Source: CALBPI01 sp942491885 (GTDB lineage Bacteria > Pseudomonadota > Gammaproteobacteria > Steroidobacterales > Woeseiaceae). From it: 64,000 nt of DNA. Location: positions 372,001-436,000 of the forward strand of contig CALOCQ010000008.1 of the NCBI GenBank assembly GCA_942491885.1. Reading direction: 5' to 3'. Made by a program: the position numbers and the translations under genes. The notes beneath the pieces were generated by a model. That model worked only from the letters and a program-made list of their open reading frames with translations. It did no database searches and had not been told where the DNA came from. Within the stretch, counting starts at the first letter, position 1. Every line of letters starts with the position of its first letter. This document shows positions 8,201 through 16,264 of the stretch, piece by piece.

Positions 8201-8232
8201 CATCCCGGCCGGCAATCTGGCTCGCCGGGATG
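8201..8232 (+). terminator. Hairpin between rplT and pheS
   Basis: CATCCCGGC (8201-8209) pairs with GCCGGGATG (8224-8232) over 9 bp around a 14-base loop. It lies in the 60-base rplT-pheS spacer. It has the position of the pheST attenuator of E. coli, but there is no Phe-rich leader peptide and only a poor T-run. Partial termination is the most that can be suggested. Confidence 0.4.
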
Positions 8233-8248
8233 TTATCGGAAGCTACCT

Positions 8249-9229
8249 GTGCAGGATCTAAACGCCTTCCAAGAGCAAGCGCTCGCCGCGGTTGCAGACG
8301 CTGCCAGCGTGTCGTCGCTCGACGCCGTGCGCGTCGATCTGCTCGGTAAAAAGGGTCAGCTGACAGCGATCCTCAAGACATTGGGGCAGCTTAGCACCGA
8401 AGAGCGACCCGCCGCCGGCCAACGCATCAACGCGGTGAAACAGGTTATCGCCGACGCGATCGAGGCGCGGCGCCAGTTGCTGCAAGACGCAGCGTTGGAC
8501 GAAAAGCTCGCCGCGGAAACCGTCGACATCACCCTGCCGGGGCGTGGTGAGCCAATTGGTTCCCTGCACCCCGTGACGCTGGCGCAACGTCGCATCGAGG
8601 CAATTTTTACCGGCGCAGGCTTTGGTGTTCGCCAGGGCCCGGAAATCGAAGACGATTTTCACAATTTTACCGCACTGAATATCCCCGAAAATCACCCGGC
8701 ACGTGCGATGCACGATACGTTCTATTTCGGCGACGGTCGGCTGCTTCGCACGCACACCTCGCCAACCCAGATCCGTACGATCCGCGAAGAAGGCGTGCCG
8801 ATCCGGGTCATCTGCCCCGGGCGCGTGTATCGCTGCGACTCGGACCAGACGCACACACCGATGTTTAATCAGGTCGAAGGCCTGGTGATCGATCGCGATA
8901 TCAGTTTCGCAAATCTGAAATCGGTGCTGCACGAATTCGTGGCACAATTTTTCGAGCGTGACGCCGAGCTGCGCTTCCGGCCGTCCTATTTCCCGTTTAC
9001 CGAGCCGTCGGCCGAGGTCGATGTGCTGATGGACGACGGCAGCTGGCTGGAAATTCTCGGCTGCGGGATGGTGCACCCGAATGTGTTGCGCAATGTCGGT
9101 ATCGACCCTGAGGAGTTTGGCGGCTATGCATTCGGGATCGGCGTAGAGCGTATGGCGATGTTGCGCTACGGGATCCGCGACCTGCGTACCTTGTTCGAAA
9201 ATGACCTGCGTTTCCTGAGGCAGTTTTGA
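8249..9229 (+). CDS. pheS: Phenylalanine-tRNA ligase alpha subunit
   Basis: A 326-residue class II synthetase subunit that charges tRNA-Phe as an alpha2-beta2 enzyme with PheT. It has an N-terminal coiled-coil tRNA-binding arm (residues about 1-85), motif 2-type VICPGRVYRCDSDQTHTPMF, the FRPSYFPFTEPSAEVDV segment and the motif 3-like GYAFGIGVERMAMLRYGI at the C-terminus. Length matches the family. The start is GTG at 8249, with no closer ATG. pheT follows after 37 bases. Confidence 0.97.
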   Translation: MQDLNAFQEQALAAVADAASVSSLDAVRVDLLGKKGQLTAILKTLGQLSTEERPAAGQRINAVKQVIADAIEARRQLLQDAALDEKLAAETVDITLPGRGEPIGSLHPVTLAQRRIEAIFTGAGFGVRQGPEIEDDFHNFTALNIPENHPARAMHDTFYFGDGRLLRTHTSPTQIRTIREEGVPIRVICPGRVYRCDSDQTHTPMFNQVEGLVIDRDISFANLKSVLHEFVAQFFERDAELRFRPSYFPFTEPSAEVDVLMDDGSWLEILGCGMVHPNVLRNVGIDPEEFGGYAFGIGVERMAMLRYGIRDLRTLFENDLRFLRQF

Positions 9230-9266
9230 TGGCTGTGGTCATACTTGTTTCGTGCGGAGATAAGCG

Positions 9267-11627
9267 ATGAAGCTCTCGCGCCTTTGGCTCGAGTCCTGGC
9301 TTGGCCAGGCATTGCCGCTCGGCCGTACGCTTGAGCGTTTGACGCTTGCAGGTCTCGAAGTCGACGGTGTCGAATCGATGCCGGGTCTGGATGGCATCGT
9401 TGTCGGACGGGTCACGGCGGTCAACGCCCACCCCGATGCCGACAAATTGCGTGTCTGTGACGTCGACGACGGAGAAGGTACGTTACAGATTGTCTGTGGG
9501 GCGCCGAACGTTCGCGCTGATATGCCCGTAGCCGTTGCCCGTATCGGCAGCAAGCTTCCGGGCGGTCTCAAGATCCGCAAGTCGAAACTACGCGGTGTCG
9601 AATCGCACGGCATGCTGTGCTCCGCATCCGAGCTTGGTCTTGGTGATGATCACGACGGGATCATGGAACTTGCGCCCGATCTGGCGCCAGGCAGCGCGGT
9701 CAATGCGCATATGATGCTGCCCGATGACATTATCGACATCGATCTCACGCCCAATCGCGGCGATTGTTTCTCTCTGCTCGGCGTTGCGCGCGAAGTGGCG
9801 ACCTTCAGCGACATCGATTTCACGCCGCCGGTACCGAAACCGGTGGCAGGCGAGCCTGCTCATGCCTTCACTGCCTCGGTGTCGGCAGAAGAGGGCGCAC
9901 CCGTGTTTACGACACGCGTTATCGAGGGCATTGACCCGGGGGCGCAGACGCCGATGTGGATGGTCGAAAGACTGCGTCGCTCTGGTATCCGCAGTATCCA
10001 TCCGGTTGTCGATATTACCAATTACGTGATGCTGGAATACGGACAGCCGATGCACGGCTACGACCTGGATAAACTGGACGGCAATATCGTCGTGCGCATG
10101 GCTGATGGCAAAGAGCAGTTGACCTTGCTTGATGGCCGCGAGGTCACGCCGGGCGCCGATACGCTCGTGATTGCGGACAATCGCGGTGCTATCGGGCTTG
10201 CTGGCATCATGGGTGGGCTGTCGACGTCGGTCGACGAAAACACGCGCAATATTGTCTTCGAGGCGGCTTTCTTCGCACCGCAGTTACTGGCAGGGCAGGC
10301 ACGTCGCTACGCTTTGCATACCGACGCCTCACTGCGCTTTGAACGTGGCGTCGACCCGAGTGGGCAGGCGCGTGCCCAGCAGCGCGCGGCGGCGTTGTTG
10401 CTGGAAATCGCCGGCGGTAAGCCGAGCCAGGTCCATACGGTCTCCAGTGACACGCATTTGCCACAGCGCAATGCGGTTGCGCTGCGATCGGACCGCCTGA
10501 ACAAGGTGCTGGGCACGCCGATTGCCCCTGCTGCGGTGGACCGGATTTTCGAACGCCTCAGCTTGCCGGCGACCTTCGATGGCCAACAATGGCTTGTCAC
10601 CCCGCCCGGTTTTCGATTTGACCTGGCGATTGAGGAGGACCTGATTGAAGAGGTCGCGCGCGTTTACGGTTACGACAGGATACCGATGCGCAAGGCGTAT
10701 GCGCAGACGGCCCTCGTATCCAGCCCCGAAACGCAAGTCCCCGAGGCGCGCGTGCGCGACCAACTGGCCGCGCGTGGGTTCAGTGAGGCGATTACCTACA
10801 GTTTTGTTGATCCGGACGATCATGCCGTTTGGGATATTGCACCCGCCGGTCCCGAGCTCGTCAACCCGATCTCGCGCGAACTCTCGGTGATGCGAGGCAC
10901 ACTGCTGTGCGGTCTGGTTCGCGCCGCTTCCTACAATCTGGCGCGACAACAGTCGCGCGTGCGGTTGTTTGAGGTCGGGCATGTGTTCGGAGCGCGCTCC
11001 GAGGAGCGCAAAATTGCAGGCGTCGTTGCAGGTGCACGAACGTCGGAGCAGTGGGATGGCGTCTCGAGCGGCGCAGACTTCTTTGACATAAAGGCAGAGG
11101 TCGCGGCTTTGCTCGGTATTGGTCGCAGCGGGGTCGCATTTGAGTTCCGCCGTGCCGACAGCGCTTGCCTGCATCCTGGCCAATCGGCATCCATCATTCG
11201 GGATGATCAGCGCGTGGGCGTTGTAGGCGCCCTGCATCCGCGTCTGGCAGCGCGGCATGATATTGATGGCCCGATATTTGTGTTCGAACTCGACTACACG
11301 TCGTCAATGGCAGCGATTGTGCCGGCATCGGAGCCGATACCGCGATTCCCCCAGGTTCGTCGTGACATCGCAGTGCTCGTCGACGACAAGGTGGCTGCGG
11401 CCGATATTCTCGCCAGCGTGCGCGATGCCGGCGGGGAATTGCTACACACGGTGAATGTGTTTGATGTATACCGCGGCAAGGGCATAGAACCGGGGCTAAA
11501 AAGTGTCGCTTTAGGCTTGATTTTACTGGATTCTTCGCGCACTCTTATCGACACTGAAGCAGACGCGGTCGTCGATAACATCGTTTCGCGATTGCATCAG
11601 ATCCACGGCGCAAAATTAAGAGAATAA
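9267..11627 (+). CDS. pheT: Phenylalanine-tRNA ligase beta subunit
   Basis: A 786-residue subunit. The N-terminal EMAP/OB tRNA-binding domain (VTAVNAHPDADKLRVC, about 50-65) is followed by the B3/B4 editing domain, B5 region (DLIEEVARVYGYDRIP), a catalytic-like core and the C-terminal ferredoxin-fold anticodon-binding domain (about 695-786, with FPQVRRDIAVLVDD). B3/B4 hydrolyses Tyr-tRNA-Phe. The ATG at 9267 has GGAG upstream. ihfA begins 5 bases after its stop. Confidence 0.97.
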   Translation: MKLSRLWLESWLGQALPLGRTLERLTLAGLEVDGVESMPGLDGIVVGRVTAVNAHPDADKLRVCDVDDGEGTLQIVCGAPNVRADMPVAVARIGSKLPGGLKIRKSKLRGVESHGMLCSASELGLGDDHDGIMELAPDLAPGSAVNAHMMLPDDIIDIDLTPNRGDCFSLLGVAREVATFSDIDFTPPVPKPVAGEPAHAFTASVSAEEGAPVFTTRVIEGIDPGAQTPMWMVERLRRSGIRSIHPVVDITNYVMLEYGQPMHGYDLDKLDGNIVVRMADGKEQLTLLDGREVTPGADTLVIADNRGAIGLAGIMGGLSTSVDENTRNIVFEAAFFAPQLLAGQARRYALHTDASLRFERGVDPSGQARAQQRAAALLLEIAGGKPSQVHTVSSDTHLPQRNAVALRSDRLNKVLGTPIAPAAVDRIFERLSLPATFDGQQWLVTPPGFRFDLAIEEDLIEEVARVYGYDRIPMRKAYAQTALVSSPETQVPEARVRDQLAARGFSEAITYSFVDPDDHAVWDIAPAGPELVNPISRELSVMRGTLLCGLVRAASYNLARQQSRVRLFEVGHVFGARSEERKIAGVVAGARTSEQWDGVSSGADFFDIKAEVAALLGIGRSGVAFEFRRADSACLHPGQSASIIRDDQRVGVVGALHPRLAARHDIDGPIFVFELDYTSSMAAIVPASEPIPRFPQVRRDIAVLVDDKVAAADILASVRDAGGELLHTVNVFDVYRGKGIEPGLKSVALGLILLDSSRTLIDTEADAVVDNIVSRLHQIHGAKLRE

Positions 11628-11632
11628 TCGCG

Positions 11633-11932
11633 ATGGCACTCACCAAAGCGGAAATGGCCGATTCACTGTTCAACGAGTTGGGGCTGAATAAACGTGAAGC
11701 CCGCGAACTCGTTGATCTGTTTTTCGAAGAGCTGCGCGCGTCGCTGGCATCCGGGGAACAGATCAAGCTTTCCGGGTTTGGAAACTTTGATCTGAGAGAT
11801 AAAAACCAACGGCCCGGTCGAAATCCGAAAACCGGCGAGGAAATTCCGATTTCCGCGCGCCGCGTTGTGACCTTTCGTCCAGGGCAGAAGCTCAAAGCTA
11901 GAGTAGAGGCATATGCTGGAACCGGGAAATAA
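11633..11932 (+). CDS. ihfA: Integration host factor alpha subunit
   Basis: A 99-residue HU/IHF protein with IKLSGFGNFDLRDKNQRPGRNPKTGEEIPI, here quoted only by its parts: the GFGNF core and the RNPKTGEE arm tip typical of IHF-alpha. It is the partner of the IhfB encoded at 874-1176. Position directly after pheT is the classical himA position. The gene end overlaps the start of the following merR gene by 20 bases, so translation is probably coupled. Confidence 0.96.
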   Translation: MALTKAEMADSLFNELGLNKREARELVDLFFEELRASLASGEQIKLSGFGNFDLRDKNQRPGRNPKTGEEIPISARRVVTFRPGQKLKARVEAYAGTGK

Positions 11933-12269
11933 CGATCAGCTCCCCCCAATTCCCGGAAAACGGTATTTTACGATTGGCGAAGTCAGCGATCTCTGTGCTG
12001 TAAAGCCACACGTACTTCGCTATTGGGAACAAGAGTTCCCGCAACTGAAACCGGTTAAACGCCGTGGCAACCGCCGCTACTATCAGCGTCAGGATGTTCT
12101 GGTTATCCGCCAGATTCGCAGCCTGCTCTATGATCAGGGCTTCACTATCGGGGGCGCGCGTCAGCAATTGACGGGTGAGGAAGCGAAAACAGACGTCAGT
12201 CAAAGTCAGCAGCTAATCCGCCAGATGCGGATCGAGCTTGACGAGATATTGAAGCTGATAAGGCGTTAG
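11913..12269 (+). CDS. MerR-family transcriptional regulator (ihfA-linked type)
   Basis: A 118-residue regulator with a complete N-terminal MerR winged helix (YFTIGEVSDLCAVKPHVLRYWE, then RRGNRRYYQRQDV) and a short C-terminal dimerisation helix (QSQQLIRQMRIELDEILKLI). The small MerR protein after ihfA is conserved in gammaproteobacteria, but its signal and target are not known to me. No metal-binding cysteine cluster is present in the C-terminus, so it is not a typical MerR/CueR metal sensor. ATG at 11913 lies inside ihfA. Last gene of the infC operon. Confidence 0.9.
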   Translation: MLEPGNNDQLPPIPGKRYFTIGEVSDLCAVKPHVLRYWEQEFPQLKPVKRRGNRRYYQRQDVLVIRQIRSLLYDQGFTIGGARQQLTGEEAKTDVSQSQQLIRQMRIELDEILKLIRR

Positions 12270-12309
12270 ATATCAGCCTGTTACAGGGCATTATTAAAGT
12301 TATTTCGGT

Positions 12310-12386
<77 letters not shown>

Positions 12387-12408
12387 GATTAAACTTTGCC
12401 GCACGTTT

Positions 12409-13671
12409 TTAAACGTATTGTTGCGGCGGCACGTAAACCATTTCGGCAGTCTTTGCCTTGATATCATCGCTGGCACGCAATGTACGGTCCTCGATTCCCA
12501 GCAGAATCGGCGACGCGTTGTGCCGGTGGATATTGACCTTCGCGTTATAGACGTAACGCGTGAGCCCGTGTTTGTCGTTGACGATCAGTTTCCGGATGGA
12601 GAATCGCCCATCGTCGCAGCGCTCGCCGGTCAGATAACACTTGATCGACGTCACTCGTTCCCCCGACAACTCCATGCCACGCAGTTTTTCCAGATTGCGC
12701 TGTGTGAAGTCGACAAACTGGATCGAATCACCGCTTTCGTCTTCTTTGGTCTGGTAGTCGAACGCGCCGACGAATATCTGGCCGGGCAATGCGCGCTCGA
12801 TCATGCGCGCTAGTTCAACGGTAACGTCGCCAACGATATAGTCGTATGTGGTTGGGTTTAACCCATCCGCCTGATGGAACTCATAGCAGCTGCCGATATG
12901 GAAGGCGGTGCGCAACAACGGCACCGAACGCGCGACCGATTTGCTGCGCGCGATCGCGTTGTCGGCCAGCACCAGCTGCATGAAGTGGTAGAGATTGATG
13001 TTGGGCATCTCGCCCTGATCGCGATTCCAGATATAAAAGCCATCGCCGCTGGATGAGCGGGCGAAGCTGATACCGATTTCGCGATCCAGCAATTTGCTGT
13101 GCGCGGCATTCAATGAATAGGACAGGCTGTTGAGCTGTGTCATCTGTTCAAACGGGGTCAGCAGGCTAAAGCCGACGATATCGAACAGCGCCACCGCGCG
13201 ATGATTGACGTGGTTGATACCATAGCGCTTGACCATGGCCTCGATGAGTCTTTGCTCCTGGTCGCCGTCGGTAATACGATCACGAATCTCGATAATGACC
13301 GGCTCTACCGCAAGCAGGCGTGCGACTTTACGAAGCTGCTCGATCGATAAGAACGCCTTGCCGGAAATCAGCTCGGTGATAAAGCGCTCGGACGGGCGCC
13401 ACGGCATATCGCCGCCGGCGGGGCTTGCTGTGTACTCTGCCAGCGCATAATGGGGCACCACCAGCAGGGAAATCCCCTTTGGATGGTACGACCAGCTAAG
13501 AATGCTGTTGGCGCCCAATGCCCAGGCCTCATGCAAGCTGCGCTCCAGCGCAACCAGGCTGCCGCGCTCGCGCAATCCCATGCCCGCCGCCATATCGGAC
13601 AGCGCGTCAAGATGCGACGAGCTGCCGGCGATTTTGATAATTCCTGAGTCAGACAGTCTGTCAAGCGACAT
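12409..13671 (-). CDS. Diverged class III nucleotide cyclase-like protein with unknown N-terminal domain
   Basis: 420 residues. Residues about 155-305 read as a class III cyclase homology domain: ALFDIVGFS (D164, first metal-binding Asp), SSSGDGFYIW (D210, second), LLRTAFHIGSCYEF (like LRxGIHxG) and VGDVTVELARMIERALPGQIFVG. Both metal Asp are present, but the Asn of the usual VNxAxR motif is not in register and the purine-contacting Lys before GD is not seen. It may be a divergent cyclase, a nucleotide sensor or inactive. Residues 1-150 match no family I recognise; the last 110 are also unassigned. No signal peptide or membrane segment. Lone gene, ATG start, convergent with tRNA-Pro and divergent from the next operon. 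Confidence 0.6.
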   Translation of the reverse strand: MSLDRLSDSGIIKIAGSSSHLDALSDMAAGMGLRERGSLVALERSLHEAWALGANSILSWSYHPKGISLLVVPHYALAEYTASPAGGDMPWRPSERFITELISGKAFLSIEQLRKVARLLAVEPVIIEIRDRITDGDQEQRLIEAMVKRYGINHVNHRAVALFDIVGFSLLTPFEQMTQLNSLSYSLNAAHSKLLDREIGISFARSSSGDGFYIWNRDQGEMPNINLYHFMQLVLADNAIARSKSVARSVPLLRTAFHIGSCYEFHQADGLNPTTYDYIVGDVTVELARMIERALPGQIFVGAFDYQTKEDESGDSIQFVDFTQRNLEKLRGMELSGERVTSIKCYLTGERCDDGRFSIRKLIVNDKHGLTRYVYNAKVNIHRHNASPILLGIEDRTLRASDDIKAKTAEMVYVPPQQYV

Positions 13672-13776
13672 ACAGGCGTTTCCAGCGTGACTTTGGCATA
13701 TCAGCCGTCACTTCAATAAAGTTGCCGAATACACTGATTTATTCGGATAAAACACATCGTTGCGTTATCATCTGGC

Positions 13777-13820
13777 AACGGTAATGAACTGTTTGCGGTG
13801 ATGCAAGCGGTATTACCGTT
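13777..13820. repeat. Inverted repeat in the divergent spacer
   Basis: AACGGTAAT (13777-13785) and ATTACCGTT (13812-13820) are perfect complements 26 bases apart, with a shorter TTGC/GCAA pair inside. It lies in the 236-base gap between the cyclase-like gene (-) and the dehydratase gene (+). It could be an operator or an RNA hairpin. I see no clear promoter boxes in the rest of 13672-13907. Confidence 0.35.
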
Positions 13821-13907
13821 AAGCGGCGCTTTGCCATGAAACATTAATTTTCGGGTGCGAGCGCGTGCGGCCTGTGCAGGCGTTTCCCGATTGCGGCAGG
13901 ACCAGGC

Positions 13908-14873
13908 ATGTCGGAATCACTGATTCTTGAACAGATTGATGAATTGCGCCGGAAGTTGGCGCCGGATCTGCGTTCGACGCCGACGATAGCGACGCCTGCA
14001 CTGGCGCCGGACAGCGACACCACGGTCATCACCAAGTTCGAGCTTTGGCAGCTCACGGGGTCGTTCAAGGCGCGTGGCGCGCTCGCCAACATCCAGTCAC
14101 TCGACGCGCAGCAACGCGCAGCAGGCGTCACAGCGGTCAGTGCCGGCAATCATGCGATCGCGACAGCCTTTGCGGCAGCGAGACTCGGCGTATCGGCAAA
14201 AGTCGTTATGACTGCAAGCGCGCCAGAGTTGCGTGTGCAGCGGGCCGAGGCCTATGGAGCGACCGTTGAGCGCGCCGGTGATGTGCATGCCGCGTTTGTC
14301 CGCGTTGCCGAAATCGTTGCCGACGAAGGTCGCGCGATGATCCATCCGTTCGAAGGACGCCTGACGGCCACGGCTACGGCCGGTGTCGGGCGCGAATTGA
14401 TGATTGACGGCGGTCCACTGGATGCCGTCATCGTGCCGGTCGGCGGCGGCGGACTCGCGGCGGGTGTGGCAGCGGCGGTCAAGCTTACAGATCCCGACTG
14501 CAAGGTCTATGGGGTTGAGCCCTTCGGGGCCGACTCGATGTATCGCAGCTTCGCTGCGGGTACGCCACAACAGCTTGAGCGCGTCGATACCATTGCCGAC
14601 AGTCTCGGCGCGCCGATGGCAATGCCGGTGTCGTTTGCATTGTGCGAGCGCTATATCGACGAGATTGTACGCGTCGATGATGCGGCGCTTGTTGCTGCGA
14701 TGCGGCGAATCTACGCAACACTGGCGATGGCCGTCGAACCCGCCTGTGCTGCCGGCGTTGCCGCATTGCACGGCCCATTGCTTGAGCGGCTGCAGGGCAA
14801 GCGCGTCGGGCTGATATTTTGTGGCAGTAATATCGATATGGATAGCTGGTACCACCTGGTGGCGGAACGATGA
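13908..14873 (+). CDS. PLP-dependent threonine/serine dehydratase family protein
   Basis: A 321-residue fold-type II PLP enzyme. LTGSFKARGA holds the PLP lysine (K54), SAGNHA is the substrate-binding loop, VGGGGLAAG the phosphate-binding glycine loop, and FCGSNID ends the fold. It lacks the C-terminal ACT-like regulatory domain of biosynthetic IlvA, so it is a short catabolic dehydratase, serine racemase or hydroxyaspartate ammonia-lyase type; the sequence cannot separate these. Its stop overlaps the next start (ATGA), so the oxidoreductase and kinase that follow are co-translated with it. Confidence 0.8.
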   Translation: MSESLILEQIDELRRKLAPDLRSTPTIATPALAPDSDTTVITKFELWQLTGSFKARGALANIQSLDAQQRAAGVTAVSAGNHAIATAFAAARLGVSAKVVMTASAPELRVQRAEAYGATVERAGDVHAAFVRVAEIVADEGRAMIHPFEGRLTATATAGVGRELMIDGGPLDAVIVPVGGGGLAAGVAAAVKLTDPDCKVYGVEPFGADSMYRSFAAGTPQQLERVDTIADSLGAPMAMPVSFALCERYIDEIVRVDDAALVAAMRRIYATLAMAVEPACAAGVAALHGPLLERLQGKRVGLIFCGSNIDMDSWYHLVAER

Positions 14874-16264
14874 GCGCCGCGCTTCGTAGTGCGCTACTCG
14901 CCGTTGTGGGTCCGCCAGGTCTGGTAGAGAACCCGGCCGATCAGGCGCCCTATCTAAAGGAATGGCGCGGGCAATATCGCGGCCAGGCGCGACATGTCGT
15001 GTTGCCGAAAGACACGCAGGAGGTCGCGGCTGTCGTCAGACTTTGTGCCCAACATTGTGTTTCGATTGTCCCGCAAGGCGGCAATACCGGGCTGGTTGGT
15101 GGCGCGGTGTCTGATGAGCAACAAGTACTCCTGGCGCTCGGTCGGCTGGATAGTATCCGCAACGTCGATCCGATCAATTATTCAATGACGCTTGATGCCG
15201 GCTGCACGCTGGCCACCGCACAACAAACAGCGGCATCTGCTGATCGATTGCTGGCGCTAAGTTTGTCATCCGAAGGCAGCTGTCAGATTGGAGGCAATCT
15301 ATCGACCAATGCCGGTGGTGTGAATGTCGTTAAGTATGGTGGCGCGCGCGATCAGGTCCTCGGACTTGAGGTTGTGTTGGCCGACGGCAGCGTCTGGTCG
15401 CAGATGCAAGGCTTACGCAAGAATACGGCGGGTTATGACTTGAAGCAGTTATTCGTGGGTGCGGAGGGTACGCTAGGAATTATTACCGGCGCGACGTTAA
15501 AGCTGTTTTCGCGACCGGAGACGCGCGAGGTCATTTGGGCCAGCGTGGCCGACCATGGTGCATTACTTGAATTTTACGCTCGGGTCAGAAGTCACTTCGG
15601 AAATACCATTGCGGCGTTCGAGTTGATCCCAGACATCGCTGTAGAGTTTGTCATCCGGCATGTACCCGGTATGCGTCGCCCCATCGACGGCAAGTTGCAC
15701 GTCCTGATTGAGTTGCATGGCGGCGAAGCGGAAGTTGACAAGGATGCGATCCAGTCGTTCGTAGGCGCGGAAATTGCGCAGGACCGGCTGCAGGATGCGG
15801 TGGTAGCGCAGGGCGAACGACAGCGGCAAGCACTGTGGGCAGTTAGACATAATATTTCTGAAGCGCAGCGGCACGAAGGCGTGAGCATCAAGCACGACAT
15901 AGCGGTGCCGATTAGTGCATTGGAATCATTCGTCACTTCGGCCAGCGCGGCGGTCGAACGCAGCGTACCGGGTGTGCGTATCGTGTGTTTTGGTCATATC
16001 GGCGATGGCAATCTGCACTTTAATCTCAGCCAGCCCATTGCGATGTCGGGTGATGAATTCCGTGCGAGCCAAGCCGATCTGACGGCTCTGGTGCACGAAG
16101 CGGCATTAGGCTGTGGCGGCACGGTTAGCGCTGAGCATGGGATAGGATTGTTGAAACGCGATATGCTTGCCGGTCAGGTAGGCAGCTTGTCCATGACGCT
16201 CATGCACACAATCAAAAGGGCACTCGACCCGCACAATCTGATGAATCCCGGGAAGGTCATATGA
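14870..16264 (+). CDS. FAD-linked 2-hydroxyacid oxidase/dehydrogenase (GlcD/D-2-hydroxyglutarate type)
   Basis: 464 residues in two domains: an N-terminal PCMH-type FAD-binding domain (VPQGGNTGLVGGAV, about residues 64-77; SSEGSCQIGGNLSTNAGG; LFVGAEGTLGIIT) and a C-terminal FAD-linked oxidase domain (FGHIGDGNLHFN and GTVSAEHGIGLLKRD). These are the marks of D-lactate, glycolate or D-2-hydroxyglutarate dehydrogenases. No Cys-rich iron-sulfur domain is fused. The exact substrate cannot be told. It sits between a dehydratase and a kinase with 4-base overlaps at both ends. A 2-keto acid made by the dehydratase is chemically related to its likely product, but that link is inference. Confidence 0.82.
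   Translation: MSAALRSALLAVVGPPGLVENPADQAPYLKEWRGQYRGQARHVVLPKDTQEVAAVVRLCAQHCVSIVPQGGNTGLVGGAVSDEQQVLLALGRLDSIRNVDPINYSMTLDAGCTLATAQQTAASADRLLALSLSSEGSCQIGGNLSTNAGGVNVVKYGGARDQVLGLEVVLADGSVWSQMQGLRKNTAGYDLKQLFVGAEGTLGIITGATLKLFSRPETREVIWASVADHGALLEFYARVRSHFGNTIAAFELIPDIAVEFVIRHVPGMRRPIDGKLHVLIELHGGEAEVDKDAIQSFVGAEIAQDRLQDAVVAQGERQRQALWAVRHNISEAQRHEGVSIKHDIAVPISALESFVTSASAAVERSVPGVRIVCFGHIGDGNLHFNLSQPIAMSGDEFRASQADLTALVHEAALGCGGTVSAEHGIGLLKRDMLAGQVGSLSMTLMHTIKRALDPHNLMNPGKVI

Noticed and set aside
8189..8248. pheM-type leader peptide before pheS
   Set aside because: No short frame with Phe codons is present in the spacer.
8258..9076. A 272-codon - strand frame inside pheS
   Set aside because: Antisense to a clear pheS; no motif, no ribosome site; shadow frame.
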